Shown here in pieces: positions 1-11,252 of a stretch of 64,000 nt of DNA. Origin of the DNA: Neoarius graeffei (lineage: Eukaryota; Chordata; Actinopteri; Siluriformes; Ariidae). The stretch covers positions 18,241,255 through 18,305,254 of the forward strand of contig NC_083596.1 in assembly GCF_027579695.1 (NCBI RefSeq), given 5' to 3'. Position numbers and translations under genes: made by a program. Under the pieces are notes generated by a model. The model did not search any database, was not told the DNA's origin, and worked only from the letters and a program-made list of their open reading frames with translations. The first letter of the stretch is position 1, and each line of letters opens with the position of its first letter.

Positions 1-696
1 CTATTGCTAGCGACTCTCGCCGATCAGTCTGGCTCCCGATTAGTTTTTAGAAATCAGCTGTGAGATGAGTCGGGACCATCGAAAACTAGTCTTTACGCCT
101 GACTCGCGACTTCAGTTGGCTCGGTACGCTGAAAATCGGCGTAGTGTGCGGCTAGCTAAAGAGTAATGGATCGGAGTAGTGCCTTGAAAGCGTTATTGTG
201 CAGGTGCTATTTACATGTTTAATTTTAGAAGCCCAACTACTGCTCCAAGAGCACAGGCGATGTGATTAGGGGGTAGGATTTGGGGAAATAATGCCATCTA
301 CAGGTTTGGAATGCTTATGAATGTGATTGAAAACGCAGATGTTCGGTTATGTGTGGAAGGGATTTTTTTCGAAGACGAAGTGGTGTGGATAAAACATTTT
401 TAAACGGAGGGGGGGAAAATGTTCGGTTTTAAAAATACCCGGCTACGTGTGTACATGGCATAAGAAAGAAGGAAATTACTCCACTAATTAACTTGAGGCA
501 CCTGTTAATTAAAAAGCTTTCCAGGTAACCACCTCATGATAAGGTATTAGGCAGAGACCCGTCCACCCGTAAATTTGACGGGCGATTGCCGATTTTAACG
601 GGCAAGTATACACACAGACGGATACTGAAACGGACGATAATGCCGAAAATTTTCGCACATGAATACTCCCACATGTCATCGGATAAATCCAGTTAT
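1..696. other. Left edge, no gene recognised
   Basis: AT-rich sequence with only short reading frames and no splice-linked coding pattern or known repeat that I can name. It runs up to the foldback element that starts at 705. Confidence 0.4.
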
Positions 697-1066
697 GTTC
701 CGCCCACACACGGACTGGCCATCGGGAGTAGCGGGAGTTTTCCCGGTGGGCCGGTGGTTCAGTGTGGGCCGGCGGAGAAAAAAAAAAAAAAAAAAAAAAA
801 ACAGTTGCGCGCTGGCCTTTAATATGATAAGCAATGTTAACAGTTTCTTTAACAAACTGTTAACATTGCTTATTACAGTTGTGCGCTGGCCTTTAATATG
901 ATAAGCAATGTTAACAGTTTGTTAAAGAAACTGTTAACATTGGTTATCATATTAAAGGCCAGCGCGCAACTGTTTTGTTTTTTTTCTCCGCCGGCCCACA
1001 CTGAACCACCGGCCCACCGGGAAAACTCCCGCTACTCCCAATGGCCAGTCCGTGTGTGGTTCCGCC
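697..1066. mobile_element. Foldback hAT/Zisupton-like element with 8-bp target duplication
   Basis: The 354-bp element at 705..1058 is flanked by the perfect 8-bp direct repeat GTTCCGCC (697..704 and 1059..1066). The ends CACACACGGACTGGCC and GGCCAGTCCGTGTGTG are exact inverted repeats. The complementarity continues inward through a GC-rich stretch, a poly-A/poly-T run and a segment containing GATAAGCAATGTTAACAG, so nearly the whole element is a palindrome. The centre carries an extra tandem and inverted copy of the GTTAACAG segment. An 8-bp target duplication fits the hAT or Zisupton superfamilies; there is no transposase, so it is non-autonomous. Confidence 0.85.
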
Positions 1067-1305
1067 ATCATTTACAAATCGTAAGAAACACAGTTTAATA
1101 CGAAAAATACTGAAAACTTGAAATGAAAAATCAGAATATTTCATCGCTTCCGCCATTTTGGCCCGCACTGAATCTTGTAACATGCGGACTGAATAAATCG
1201 CGAATTCTGATTGGTCAAAAATTGCCAAACACCCTGCGTTGTAGTTTCCTCTTTCTTGGTGGGAGAACCGCATTTTTTTTTGCTGACTCACTCTTCTGGA
1301 TCAAG

Positions 1306-1377
1306 ATGAATCCCAACAAACGCCCCAAATTGAATATTACAAAAATTGATTCGTTTTTCCACAAAAAGACAGAAAAG
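1306..1377 (+). pseudogene. Possible first coding exon of a transposon gene
   Basis: A short lysine-rich frame beginning MNPNKRPKLNITKID ends at a good donor (GAAAAG followed by GTATGTG). Basic N-terminal peptides of this kind are common at the start of fish hAT-type transposase genes, but no domain is visible and no partner exon was found. About 300 bp downstream (1682..1760) is a G- and C-run block with a repeated CCTGCGGCGCTC motif, which looks repetitive. Low-confidence fragment, probably transposon-derived. Confidence 0.25.
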
Positions 1378-2289
1378 GTATGTGTGATACATTGATTAAC
1401 AAGGGGGTTTCATGGGGGTATGGTAAAATAGAATACTGTTGTTTTTTTTTTATTAAATACTGTAACTAGATCAAAAGATTATATACAATTCATTGTTGTT
1501 TATTTTCTTTTCACTTTTGTTACCAAATCAAACACCATACATACATCTGATACATTCAGGAGTGAAACTGAAAAAAATACAAAGTAAAAATATGCAATAT
1601 TTCTGATCAAAAATTACACGCCATTTCACCCTGAAAATGTCCTAGAATGCAGGAAATGAAGTCTAAATTTCAAAAATTTTCTGGGGGGGCATGCCCCCAC
1701 ACCCCCCTAGAGGGACTTCGCGCCTGCGGCGCTCGTCTTCGCACCTGCGGCGCTCATCAGGATTATATAAAATATTATTTTTGACTGGTAATTTTCTTTT
1801 TCTGCCTAATACCCTACCTCATGAAGCTGGTTAAGATAATGCCAAGTGTGCAAAGCATCAAGGTAAACGCTGGCTACTTTGAAGACTCTAAAATAGGAAA
1901 CATTTAACACTTTCCCACGTTATTTCACAGTTCCGATGTCTTCAGCATTGTTCTACAGTGTAGGAAAGTCAAGATACAGAAAAACCTATGAATGAGCAGC
2001 CAAAATTTGACTAGTACCTTAAAGGAGATACACAGAACCATGGCCTCACTTTCATTTATAAATGCCTTGAGACCTCAAGAATGGCACAGGAATAGTTTTA
2101 AGCGCCAAAAATAAATCTAATAGTAATTTTTACAATTAAAGTGATTCATATAGGTAGCGGTCTGAGTGAATGACCTTGACATCCGTAACATCAGAGCAGG
2201 AAGTGTATCGGACTCGTCGCCATTTCCGCTATACTAAAACACAGAGCTGACTGCAACTCTGATCCTCTATTTTGAGCTAATTTATCGCC

Positions 2290-2538
2290 ATGCCATGTAG
2301 CTGTGTTGCTGGTGGGTGCAGCAACATGACAGAAGGTGGATTTGTGTCACATTCATGGCCCAAGAACGTTAAACTGCAAAGATCTGGATGCGTTTTGCAA
2401 GAAGTTCACAGGCACATTGGGCACCTACGAAGTGGTCTCTCCTCTGCACGTTTTACTGAAGACTCGTACGAGACCTCCGATCTGTTGGAGCATTGGCTAC
2501 AAACCTGTACTGAAAGAGGGTGCAGTACCAACAATTAA
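2290..2538 (+). pseudogene. Decayed THAP-domain gene fragment
   Basis: The N-terminus MPCSCVAGGCSN has the spacing of the first two zinc ligands of a THAP (C2CH) DNA-binding domain (C-x4-C). The remainder is split over two frames: one keeps FTEDSYET, the other ends PVLKEGAVPTIK, both resembling the second half of fish THAP domains. The expected C-x2-H pair is lost (it reads S-S-A-R in the frame holding FTEDS), so the domain is broken. A TTAA followed by AGGAGATACACAGAACC lies upstream (2019..2039), suggesting a Kolobok-like transposon origin; many Kolobok elements encode THAP proteins. Confidence 0.6.
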
Positions 2539-2542
2539 ATAA

Positions 2543-3438
2543 AACAAGAAAAGGAAAGTTTTTTTTTTTTTTTTAAAAAGGAAACCAAGTTCAGTTGGAT
2601 CAGTTCTCATGGAGTGAGAGCCGAGGGTTGTTGCTAAAACCTGGGATAGAACAGGACGAGATTTCCCCGTGGTTGTTGCTAAAACCAGTGACATCCCATC
2701 CCAGGTTTTAGTAATTGCCTGAGCTGTAATAGCAGAGTACTCAGTAAGGAGAAAGTGGAGAATGAATGGAGCAGCCGTCTAATTTCTCCACTGGATATTG
2801 CTGCCATCTCACCCTTGTGGAAGCAAATGAACAGAAAACTGAACGAACAAAGTCAGATTGTTTCAAAAAATAAAATCAGCCTTCAAGAAGTGAGAGCACA
2901 GATAGGTAAGATACGACTCATTTGGATACAAATGAACAGGTTTACCTGCATTTAGATGAATACATGTAACTTGTGTTTAAGTTACCGGTATAAGATTTAA
3001 TTTGCTTCAGCATGTAATCATCTCAGATCATCTGATTAATTAGCCTTTTACATTTTATCAGTGAAAATTGCATGCATGTTGCACAACACCCATCCTGTTT
3101 TAATGAGAGTCAACCCACAATCAGTCTCAGTTGAGCAAGTCAGTAACGGGATTTCTTACCTTCACCATCAGTTATATGACTTGGTCTATAGCTGTAAAAG
3201 GCCTCGGCCTTAAAACCGGTTACCGCTGTGACATCACACACTAAGGGCTGGCTGGCTCAGCGCAGCAGCTCAAATGCCAACTTTGTGGTTGATTTTAACT
3301 CATTCCCATTTATGCAAGATAAGAATCAAGGGTGGAGATACTACCCACTCAAATTTATTTAAAAAAAAAAAAAAAGTTGATGACCTATTAAACCTAGAGT
3401 AGATAACACTGGAGACACCAATAATGGTAAATTAGATT
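2543..3438. other. Repeat-derived stretch, no intact gene
   Basis: Downstream of the THAP relic. It contains a direct repeat of GTTGTTGCTAAAACC (2629 and 2672 regions) and a poly-A run at 3360. It probably belongs to the same element as the THAP fragment. No conserved coding exon is seen. Confidence 0.35.
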
Positions 3439-3781
3439 CTCATCTCATTATCTGTAGCCGCTTTATCCTTCTACAGGGTCGCAGGCAAGCTGGAGCCTAT
3501 CCCAGCTGACTACGGGTGAAAGGCAGGGTACACCCTGGACAAGTCGCCAGGTCATCACAGGGCTGACACAGACACAGGCAACCATTCACACTCACACCTA
3601 CGGTCAATTTAGAGCCACCAGTTAACCTAACCTGCATGTCTTTGGACTGTGGGGGAAACCAGAGCACCCGGAGGAAACCCACGCGGACACAGGGAGAACA
3701 TGCAAACTCCACACGGAAAGGCCCTCGCCGGCCACGGGGCTCGAACCCAGGACCTTCTTGCTGTGAGGCAACAGTGCTTAA
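3439..3781 (-). mobile_element. tRNA-derived SINE, copy 1
   Basis: Reverse-orientation copy of the SINE that recurs at least 13 times here. The consensus has an A-box-like GTGTAGTGGTTAGC, a B-box GGTTCGAGCC, a long unrelated body (with GGAGTTTGCATGTT) and a tail like AATGAGATGAG. This copy lacks its 5' tip. The flanks share AGATTCT, a likely target-site duplication. Confidence 0.85.
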
Positions 3782-4520
3782 ACTAGATTCTGAAAGCTTA
3801 AAAAAAAAAAAAAAAAATCCTCTTCAGCCTTCCCTCCAAAACACATGAACGCACACTGCCCGACTACTGCTGGAGGATATGAGAGCATCCTTGCCATAAC
3901 CAACCCTCGTGTCTCACTCACATGTAACGAAACACCCAACATTATCATAATGAATTCAAAACACGGTTACTGTAAAGTACTCACTAGCTTTAGTTATGTG
4001 TATCTAACCTTGGGGGGAATCCACAAAGCAGGTAGACCATCTAAAAATCATCTCATTCAGACCCAGTGAAGTGACTGGACAGGCTTTAAAACAGCCCTGA
4101 CTGCCACAGATTACTCTTTTTCCTGTTATGCCTTGCTGTCAGGATTTTAAGATAATTTCAAGAAATGATCAGCTGCACCTGAAATAAATTGCCCACCCTG
4201 GCTTTAAACACCAGATCAAATGTCCTTCTGTGAGCTAGGAACAGCACCAACCACTAACACACACACACACAGGAATAAAGAAAATACTTTTTTTAAAAAC
4301 CAAACAAATTAGGACCACAGTCACAAACATTTAGGAAGTGTTTAAAGTCATATTAGTGTGTTTAAATAGCATCAGTGGCTCAGAAAAGTGGCAAATTGCC
4401 CCCCTGTGTTACCCCTAAAGCCACGCCCAGGGGCAGAAGCTGCAACTAGAGATAAATTAGTAGCGTCCTGTAAAACATGGCTGGTTCATGTGATTAAAAC
4501 AAAACTGGCTGCATTTTCCT

Positions 4521-4552
<32 letters not shown>

Positions 4553-4700
4553 CCTGCTAGCTAACTAATGCTAAAGTATCACCGCTACCAAAGAGATTTA
4601 AACAAAACGCAGAGCTAGCACTTTTTAAAAGAAAAAAAAAAGTCTCATCTCTGCAACCAAGCTGCTCGTTTGTTTCTTTAAATAACCAAAACATTGCATT
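3782..4700. other. Non-coding stretch with dinucleotide repeats
   Basis: No gene recognised. It contains a short (AC)n at about 4257..4271 and a (TG)n run at about 4522..4548, plus A- and T-runs. Confidence 0.5.
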
Positions 4701-4929
4701 TAGCATGTTTAGCTAGCTCCATGCGCGGCTGTCACGGCTAGCCCAGTCTCAGAACACGCACACTGCTCCACCCGGGAGTCAATCCCCAAGCCCCCACACG
4801 GAGCTGCTGTCGGGGTTTAGTGCGGGTTTAGTCGCAACCTTGTGTTCTTGTTGTGGTTCAGAGGAGGGCGGAACCCCGTCAAACAGGCCGAGTAGGCCTC
4901 ACACAAACACCCTGCTCATTCCGACTCAC

Positions 4930-5250
4930 CTCAGCGCTATCCTTTCCACTCACACCCGGGTCTGTGCAGCTCTTTCGACGATATAAACAAAACCATCAAA
5001 CAAAAACTACGCGCTCTCAGGAGCCACACACACTCTCTCTCTAATCAGCCATCGTTCAACTCTCTTTTAACTGCTGCGGAGTGTGGCACGTGACGTCATC
5101 ACGCACCACGTCAAGACGTCCTCCGAAGTGTAGTCGACGTCAGGACGTGCGCGCGCGACTTACGTTGTAAACAAACGAGCGTGGCGGTGTGTCGGTCCTG
5201 ATCGTGCGATTTCGGCTCTGTTCAGTGAGCTCGGCTCAGCACACCGACTC
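4930..5250 (-). promoter_or_regulatory. CpG/CRE-rich promoter-like patch, possible minus-strand 5' exon
   Basis: This stretch is much richer in CpG than its surroundings. It holds a palindromic CRE core TGACGTCA at about 5090, an overlapping E-box CACGTG, and further GACGTC/CACGTC motifs over about 70 bp. Read on the minus strand, a consensus donor CTGAG|GTGAGTCGG occurs at 4934..4921, so a non-coding first exon could run from about 5150 to 4930 and lead into a gene left of the window. In mammals SET lies next to PKN3, so set is one candidate; this is inference only. Confidence 0.4.
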
Positions 5251-5482
5251 TTTTAAGTTTGTTTCCCCCCCAACACCAGCAAAAGTTGTTGATCTTTGAC
5301 TATCAGTCGTAATACTCGTTGTGATAAAAAACAGTACGAGAGAGAAATAAGGTGTTACAGGTTTGCATGAATTGCACCAATCGCTGTTATTAATACCTAA
5401 TTACTTCATATAATTACAGTTGCACGGCTTCTATAAACAGCTATGAATTTTCAGTGTCACAGGATCTATTTGTCCCCATTTC

Positions 5483-8400
5483 TTGACGGTTCAGAAACGC
5501 GAGTCGGTTCCCAGCGGAAGAGCTGACTCTTTGAGTCGGCTCGCATTTCTTAACGTTTCGGAAAGCGAGTCGGTTCCCGGCAGAAGAGCCGAGTCAAAGA
5601 GTCGACTCGCATTTCTTAATGTTTCAGAAATGCGAGTCGGTTCCCAGCGGAAGACCCGACGCTCATTTCTAAATGTTTCAGAAACACGAGTCGGTTCCCA
5701 GCGGAAGAGCCGAGTCAAAGAGTCGACTCGCATTTCTTAACGTTTCAGAAATGCGAGTCGGTTCCCAGCGGAAGAGCCGAGTCAAAGAGTCGACTCGCAT
5801 TTCTTAACGTTTCAGAAACGCGAGTCGGTTCCCAGCGGAAGAGTCGACTCTCATTTCTTAATGTTTCAGAAACACGAGTCGGTTCCCAGCGGAAGAGCTG
5901 ACTCTTTGAGTCGGCTCGCATTTCTTAACGTTTCGGAAAGCGAGTCGATTCCCGGCGGAAGAGCCGAGTCAATGAGTCGACTCGCATTTCTTAACGTTTC
6001 AGAAATGCGAGTCGGTTCCCAGCGGAAGACCCGACTCTCATTTCTTAAAGTTTCAGAAACGCGAGTCGATTCCCAGTGGAAGAGCCGAGTCAAAGAGTCA
6101 GCTCGCATTTCTTAAAGTTTCAGAAATGCGAGTCGGTTCCCAGCGGAAGAGCCGAGTCAAAGAGTCGACTCGCATTTCTTAACGTTTCAGAAACGCGAGT
6201 CGGTTCCCAGCGGAAGAGTCGACTCTCATTTCTTAATGTTTCAGAAACACGAGTCGGTTCCCAGCGGAAGAGACGACTCTCATTTCTTAATGTTTCAGAA
6301 ACACGAGTCGGTTCCCAGCGGAAGAGCCGAGTCAAAGAGTCGACTCGCATTAAATATCTCAGAAATGCGAGTCGATTCCTAGTGGAAGAGCCGACTCGCA
6401 TTTTTTAAAGTTTCAGAAACGCGAGTCGATTCCCAGTGGAAGAGCCGAGTCAAAGAGTCAGCTCGCATTTCTTAAAGTTTCAGAAACGCAAGTCGGTTCC
6501 CAGCAGAAAGGCCGAGTCAAAGAGTCGGCTCGCATTTCTTAAAGTTTCAGAAACGCGAATCGTTTCCCAGCAGAAGAGCCGAGTTAAAGAGTTGACTCGC
6601 ATTTCTTAAAGTTTCAGAAACATGAGTCGGTTCCCAACAGAAAGGCCGAGTCAAAGAGTCAACTCGCATTTCTTAACATTTCAGAAACGCGAGTCAGTTC
6701 CCAGCGGAAGGGCCGAGTCAAAGAGTCAACTCACATTTCTTGACGTTTCAGAAATGCGGGTCGATCCCCACCAGAAAGGCCGAGTCAAAGAGTCGGCTCG
6801 CATTTCTTAAAGTTTCAGAAATGCGAGTCGGTTCCCAGCGGAAGAGCCGAGTCAAAGAGTCGACTCGCATTTCTTAAAGTTTCAGAAACGCGAGTCGTTT
6901 CCCGGGGAAGAGCCCAGTTAAAGAGTCGACTCGCATTTCTTAAAGTTTCAGAAACGTGAGTCGGTTCCTAACAGAAAGGCTGAGTCAAAGAGTCAGTTCG
7001 CATTTCTTAATGTTTCAGAAACGCAAGTCGGTTCCCAGCGGAAGGGCCGAGTCAAAGAGCCACCTCACATTTCTTAATGTTTCAGAACTGCGAGTCGGTT
7101 CCCAGGGGAAGAGCCACCTCAAAGAGCCAACTCACATTTCTTGACATTTCAGAAACGCGAGTCTGTTCCCAGCAGAAGATCCAAGTCAAAGAGTCGACTC
7201 GCATTTCTTGACGTTTTCAGAATGCGAGTCGGTTCCCAGGAGAAGAGCCGACTCAAAGATCCACCTCGCATTTCTTGACGTTTCAGAAACACAAGTCGGT
7301 TCCCAGCAGAAGAGCCAACTCAAAGCGTCGACTCACATTTCTTAATGTTTCAGAAACGCGAGTCAGTTCCCAGCGGAAGGGCCAAGTCAAAGAGTCAGTT
7401 CGCATTTCTTAATGTTTCAGAAACGCGAGTCGGTTCCCAGGGGAAGAGCCGACTCAAAGAGTCGACTCGCATTTCTTGACGTTTCAGAAACACAAGTCGG
7501 TTCCCAGCAGAAGAGCCAACTCAAAGCGTCGACTCGCATTTCTTAATGTTTCAGAAACGCGAGTCGGTTCCCAGCAGAAAGGCCAAGTCAAATAGTGGGC
7601 TCACATTTCTTAACGTTTCAGAAAAGCGAGTTGGTTCCCAGCAGACGTGCCGGGTCAAAGAGTCGACTCACATTTAACATCTCAGAAATGAGAGTCAGTT
7701 CCCAGTGGAAGAGCTGAGTCAAAGAGTCGACTCGCATTTCTTGACGTTTCAGAAATGTGAGTCGGTTCCCAGTGGAAGAGCCGACTCAAAGAGCCACCTC
7801 GCATTTCTTAATGTTTCAGAAACGCGAGTCGGTTCCCGGCAGAAAGGCCGAGTCAAAGAGTCGACTCTCATTTCTTGACGTTTCAGAAATGTGAGTCGGT
7901 TCCCAGTGGAAGAGCCGACTCAAAGAGCCACCTCGCATTTCTTAATGTTTCAGAAACACGAGTCAGTTCCCAGCAGAAGGGCCGAGTCAAAGAGTCAGCT
8001 CGCATTTCTTAATGTTTCAGAAACGCGAGTCGGTTCCCAGGGGAAGAGCCGACTCAAAGAGTCGACTCGCATTTCTTGACGTTTCAGAAACACAAGTCGG
8101 TTCCCAGCAGAAGAGCCGACTCAAAGCGTCGACTCGCATTTCTTAATGTTTCAGAAACGCAAGTCAGTTCCCAGCGGAAGGGCCGAGTCAAAGAGTCAGC
8201 TCGCATTTCTTAATGTTTCAGAAACGCGAGTCGGTTCCCAGGGGAAGAGCCGACTCAAAGAGTCGACTCGCATTTCTTGATGTTTCAGAAACACAAGTCG
8301 GTTCCCAGCAGAAGAGCCAACTCAAAGCGTCGACTCGCATTTCTTAATGTTTCAGAAACGCGAGTCGGTTCCCAGCAGAAAGGCCGAGTCAAATAGTGGG

Positions 8401-9745
8401 CTCGCATTTCTTAACGTTTCAGAAAAGCGAGTTGGTTCCCAGCAGACGTGCCGGGTCAAAGAGTCGACTCACATTTAACATCTCAGAAATGAGAGTCAGT
8501 TCCCAGTGGAAGAGCTGAGTCAAAGAGTCGACTCGCATTTCTTGACGTTTCAGAAATGTGAGTCGGTTCCCAGTGGAAGAGCCGACTCAAAGAGCCACCT
8601 CGCATTTCTTAATGTTTCAGAAACGCGAGTCGGTTCCCAGCAGAAAGGCCGAGTCAAAGAGTCGACTCTCATTTCTTGACGTTTCAGAAATGTGAGTCGG
8701 TTCCCAGTGGAAGAGCCAACTCAAAGAGCCACCTCGCATTTCTTAAAGTTTCAGAAACGCAAGTTCATTCCCAGCAGAAAGGCCGAGTCAAAGAGTCGAC
8801 TCACATTTCTTAACGTGTCAGAAGCGCGAGTCGGTTCCCAGCAGGAGGGCCGAGTCAAAGAGTCAACTCACATTTAACATCTCAGAAATGCGAGTCGGTT
8901 CTCAGCGGAAGAGTCGACTCGCATTTCTTAACGTTTCAGAAGCGCGAGTCGGTTCCCAGCAGGAGGGCCGAGTCAAAGAGTCAACTCACATTGAACATCT
9001 CAGAAATGCTAGTCGGTTCCCAGCGGAAGAGCCGACTCTCATTTCTTAACGTTTCAGAAACGTGAGTCGGTTCCCAGCAGGAGGGCCGAGTCAAAGAGTC
9101 AATTCGCATTTAACATCTCAGAAACGCGAGGAAGTGTCCAAGAGGAAGTGTCAAGTCAAAAAGTCGACTCGCATTTAACATCTCAGAAATGCGAGTCGGT
9201 TCCCAGCGGAAGAGGCGACTCAAAGAGTCGACTCGCATTTCTTAACGTTTCAGAAGTGCGAGTCGGTTCCCAGCAGGAGGGCCGAGTCAAAGAGTCAATT
9301 CGCATTTAACATCTCAGAAATGCGAGTCGGTTCCCAGCGGAAGAGCCGACTCAAAGAGTCGACTCGCATTTAACATCTCAGAAACGCGAGTCGGTTCCCA
9401 GCAGAAGAGCCGAGTCAAAGAGTCGGCTCGCATTTCTTAATGTTTCAGAAACGCGATTCGGTTCCCAGCGGAAGAGCCGACTCAGAGAGTCGACTCGCAT
9501 TTAATATCTCAAGAAATGCGAGTTCGGTTCCGAGCGGAAGAGCCGAGTCAAAGAGTCGACTCGCATTTATAAACGTTTTAGAAATACGAGTCGGTTCCCA
9601 GCGGAAGAGCCGACTCTCATTTCTTAAAGTTTCAGAAACGCGAGTCGGTTCCCAGCGGAAGTGTTGAGTCAAAGAGTCGACTCGCATTTAACGTCTCAGA
9701 AATGCGAGTCGGTTCCCAGTGGAAAGGCCGAGTCAAAGAGTCGAC
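5483..9745. repeat. 67-bp tandem satellite array (about 64 units)
   Basis: About 4.26 kb of head-to-tail units, most 67 bp, with 54-bp variants lacking 13 bp. Each unit contains GTTTCAGAAA, GAGTCGGTTCCCAGCGGAAG and, in many units, the palindrome GAGTCGACTC. AAATGCGAGTCG and CGACTCGCATTT lie about 30 nt apart and are exact inverse complements, so a unit can form a 12-bp hairpin. Since 67 is not a multiple of three, the short open frames here are by-products. Blocks at about 7.43-7.9 kb and 8.23-8.7 kb match at an offset of 801 bp, a 12-unit higher-order repeat. Units are most uniform at the left edge. Confidence 0.95.
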
Positions 9746-10670
9746 TCGTTCGTTCGTGAATGACACGTCACTGGAAAAAAAAGCAAGCCTTCAAAAATCT
9801 GATTTAATTCCGACTCCATCTGACAGAAGAGTTTGGACTGAACTGATTTCCTTTCCAATTATTCTGTAACACGCATTCTCGGCTCTTATTTCAAGCAGAT
9901 CCAGGATTACTCTCCTACATTGGCCATTTTGCAGGTTAATTTTAGAGGATAAATTTTCGAAATACCTGAGCTTTGATTTCGTCTAATCTGAAACAGTAAA
10001 CTCCGGAGTTTGGTGAATCCCAGCCGTTACTTTCTGTCATGGAGCCCGGTTTGTTGCAGTTGTGAAATATTTTATTTATACCGCCCTCTAGTGGCCAAAG
10101 TTATGACAACACAAAATCTCGAACAGACCTCATGATTCTTACAAAAAGGAATCTGAAAATTATCACTCAGCAGATATTAAGCACATTATTCAGATGTGCA
10201 GCACCGGAATATTTGATTTATGTATTTATTTTCGCTCAATAAATACAAGTATCTATTTATTTTAGCTGTTAAAGTCATGAGAACTTTCTACCCACAAGAG
10301 CCAAACAGGGGTGGGTTTCCCAAAAGCATCGCAGCATTAGAGATCATCGTTAAATGATAGAGCGAGCAGCACAATACACACACTCTCTCTCTCTCTCTCT
10401 CTCTCTCTCCTAGTTAAGATGCTCTTAGCATTAAGAGGCTTTTGGGAAACCCGCCACAGTTCTGAAGTGGGCTAAAATGTAGAATTGAAATAATTCGCAC
10501 CAGCACTTTTTCTTCATTTATTAAAATCGTACACATCCCATCATATATTGTGTGTGAATGTCATATCTGATAGCTTCTGTATTACATATACACTAACTGC
10601 CTGGAATTCAGCATTTTGACAGTGCACTAAGGGAAGAGCTCATTCAAAAGAAAAGAAAAGCTAAACTTAA
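9746..10670. other. Intergenic, no gene recognised
   Basis: Unique-looking AT-rich sequence to the right of the satellite, with a (CT)n run at about 10382..10410. On both sides of that run lie oppositely oriented GGGTTTCCCAAAAGC-type segments (10313 and 10438 regions), which suggests a small inverted-repeat element. No exon pattern is seen. Confidence 0.45.
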
Positions 10671-10737
10671 GCTACAACCCCAAATCAGAAAAAGTTGGGA
10701 TGGTATGGAAAATGCAAATTAAAAAAAGAAAGAAAAA
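10671..10737. repeat. Fragment of a Tc1-related terminal repeat
   Basis: It starts CTACAACCCCAAATCAG and continues AAAAAGTTGGGA, like one end of the Tc1-type elements in this window. It is cut off by the SINE that follows. The mirror-image end TTTGGGGTTGTA occurs at about 16558..16570. Confidence 0.6.
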
Positions 10738-11114
10738 AGTCTCATCTCATTATCTCTAGCCGCTTTATCCTGTTCTACAGGGTCGCAAGCAAGCTGGAGC
10801 CTATCCCAGCTGACTACGGGCGAAAGGCGGGGTACACCCTGGACAAGTCGCCAGGTCATCACAGGGCTGACACATAGACACAGACAACCATTCACACTCA
10901 CATTCACACCTACGGTCAATTTAGAGTCACCAGTTAACCTAACCTGCATGTCTTTGGACTGTGGGGGAAACCGGAGCACCCGGAGGAAACCCACGCGGAC
11001 ACGGGGAGAACATGCAAACTCCGCACAGAAAGGCCCTCGCCGGCCACGGGGCTCGAACCCGGACCTTCTTGCTGTGAGGCGACAGCACTAACCACTACAC
11101 CACCGTGCTGCCCT
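10738..11114 (-). mobile_element. tRNA-derived SINE, copy 2
   Basis: Near full-length minus-strand copy, from the tail complement (CTCATCTCATTATCTC) to the head complement (CACCACCGTGCTGCC). It keeps recognisable A- and B-box regions. Confidence 0.9.
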
Positions 11115-11252
11115 ATATGTAAATACTTAATTAATTTAAATTTATCTAGAAGTTTTCCTCTATTTCTTTTCTCTGTTTATCTGTTATGATGCTGCTGGAA
11201 TCTTAATTTCCCTGAGGGAACCCTCCCAAAGGGATCAATAAAGTTTTATCTA

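Noticed and set aside
1123..1395. 90-codon frame as a host gene
   Set aside because: Only its last part looks coding and no partner exon was found; kept as a low-confidence transposon fragment only.
5483..9690. Several overlapping open frames with repetitive Ser/Arg-rich peptides on both strands
   Set aside because: They arise from the 67-bp tandem array; a period not divisible by three and mirrored frames on both strands show they are not genes.
5483..9745. CRISPR array
   Set aside because: Units are contiguous and similar along their whole length, with no unique spacers, and the genome is eukaryotic.
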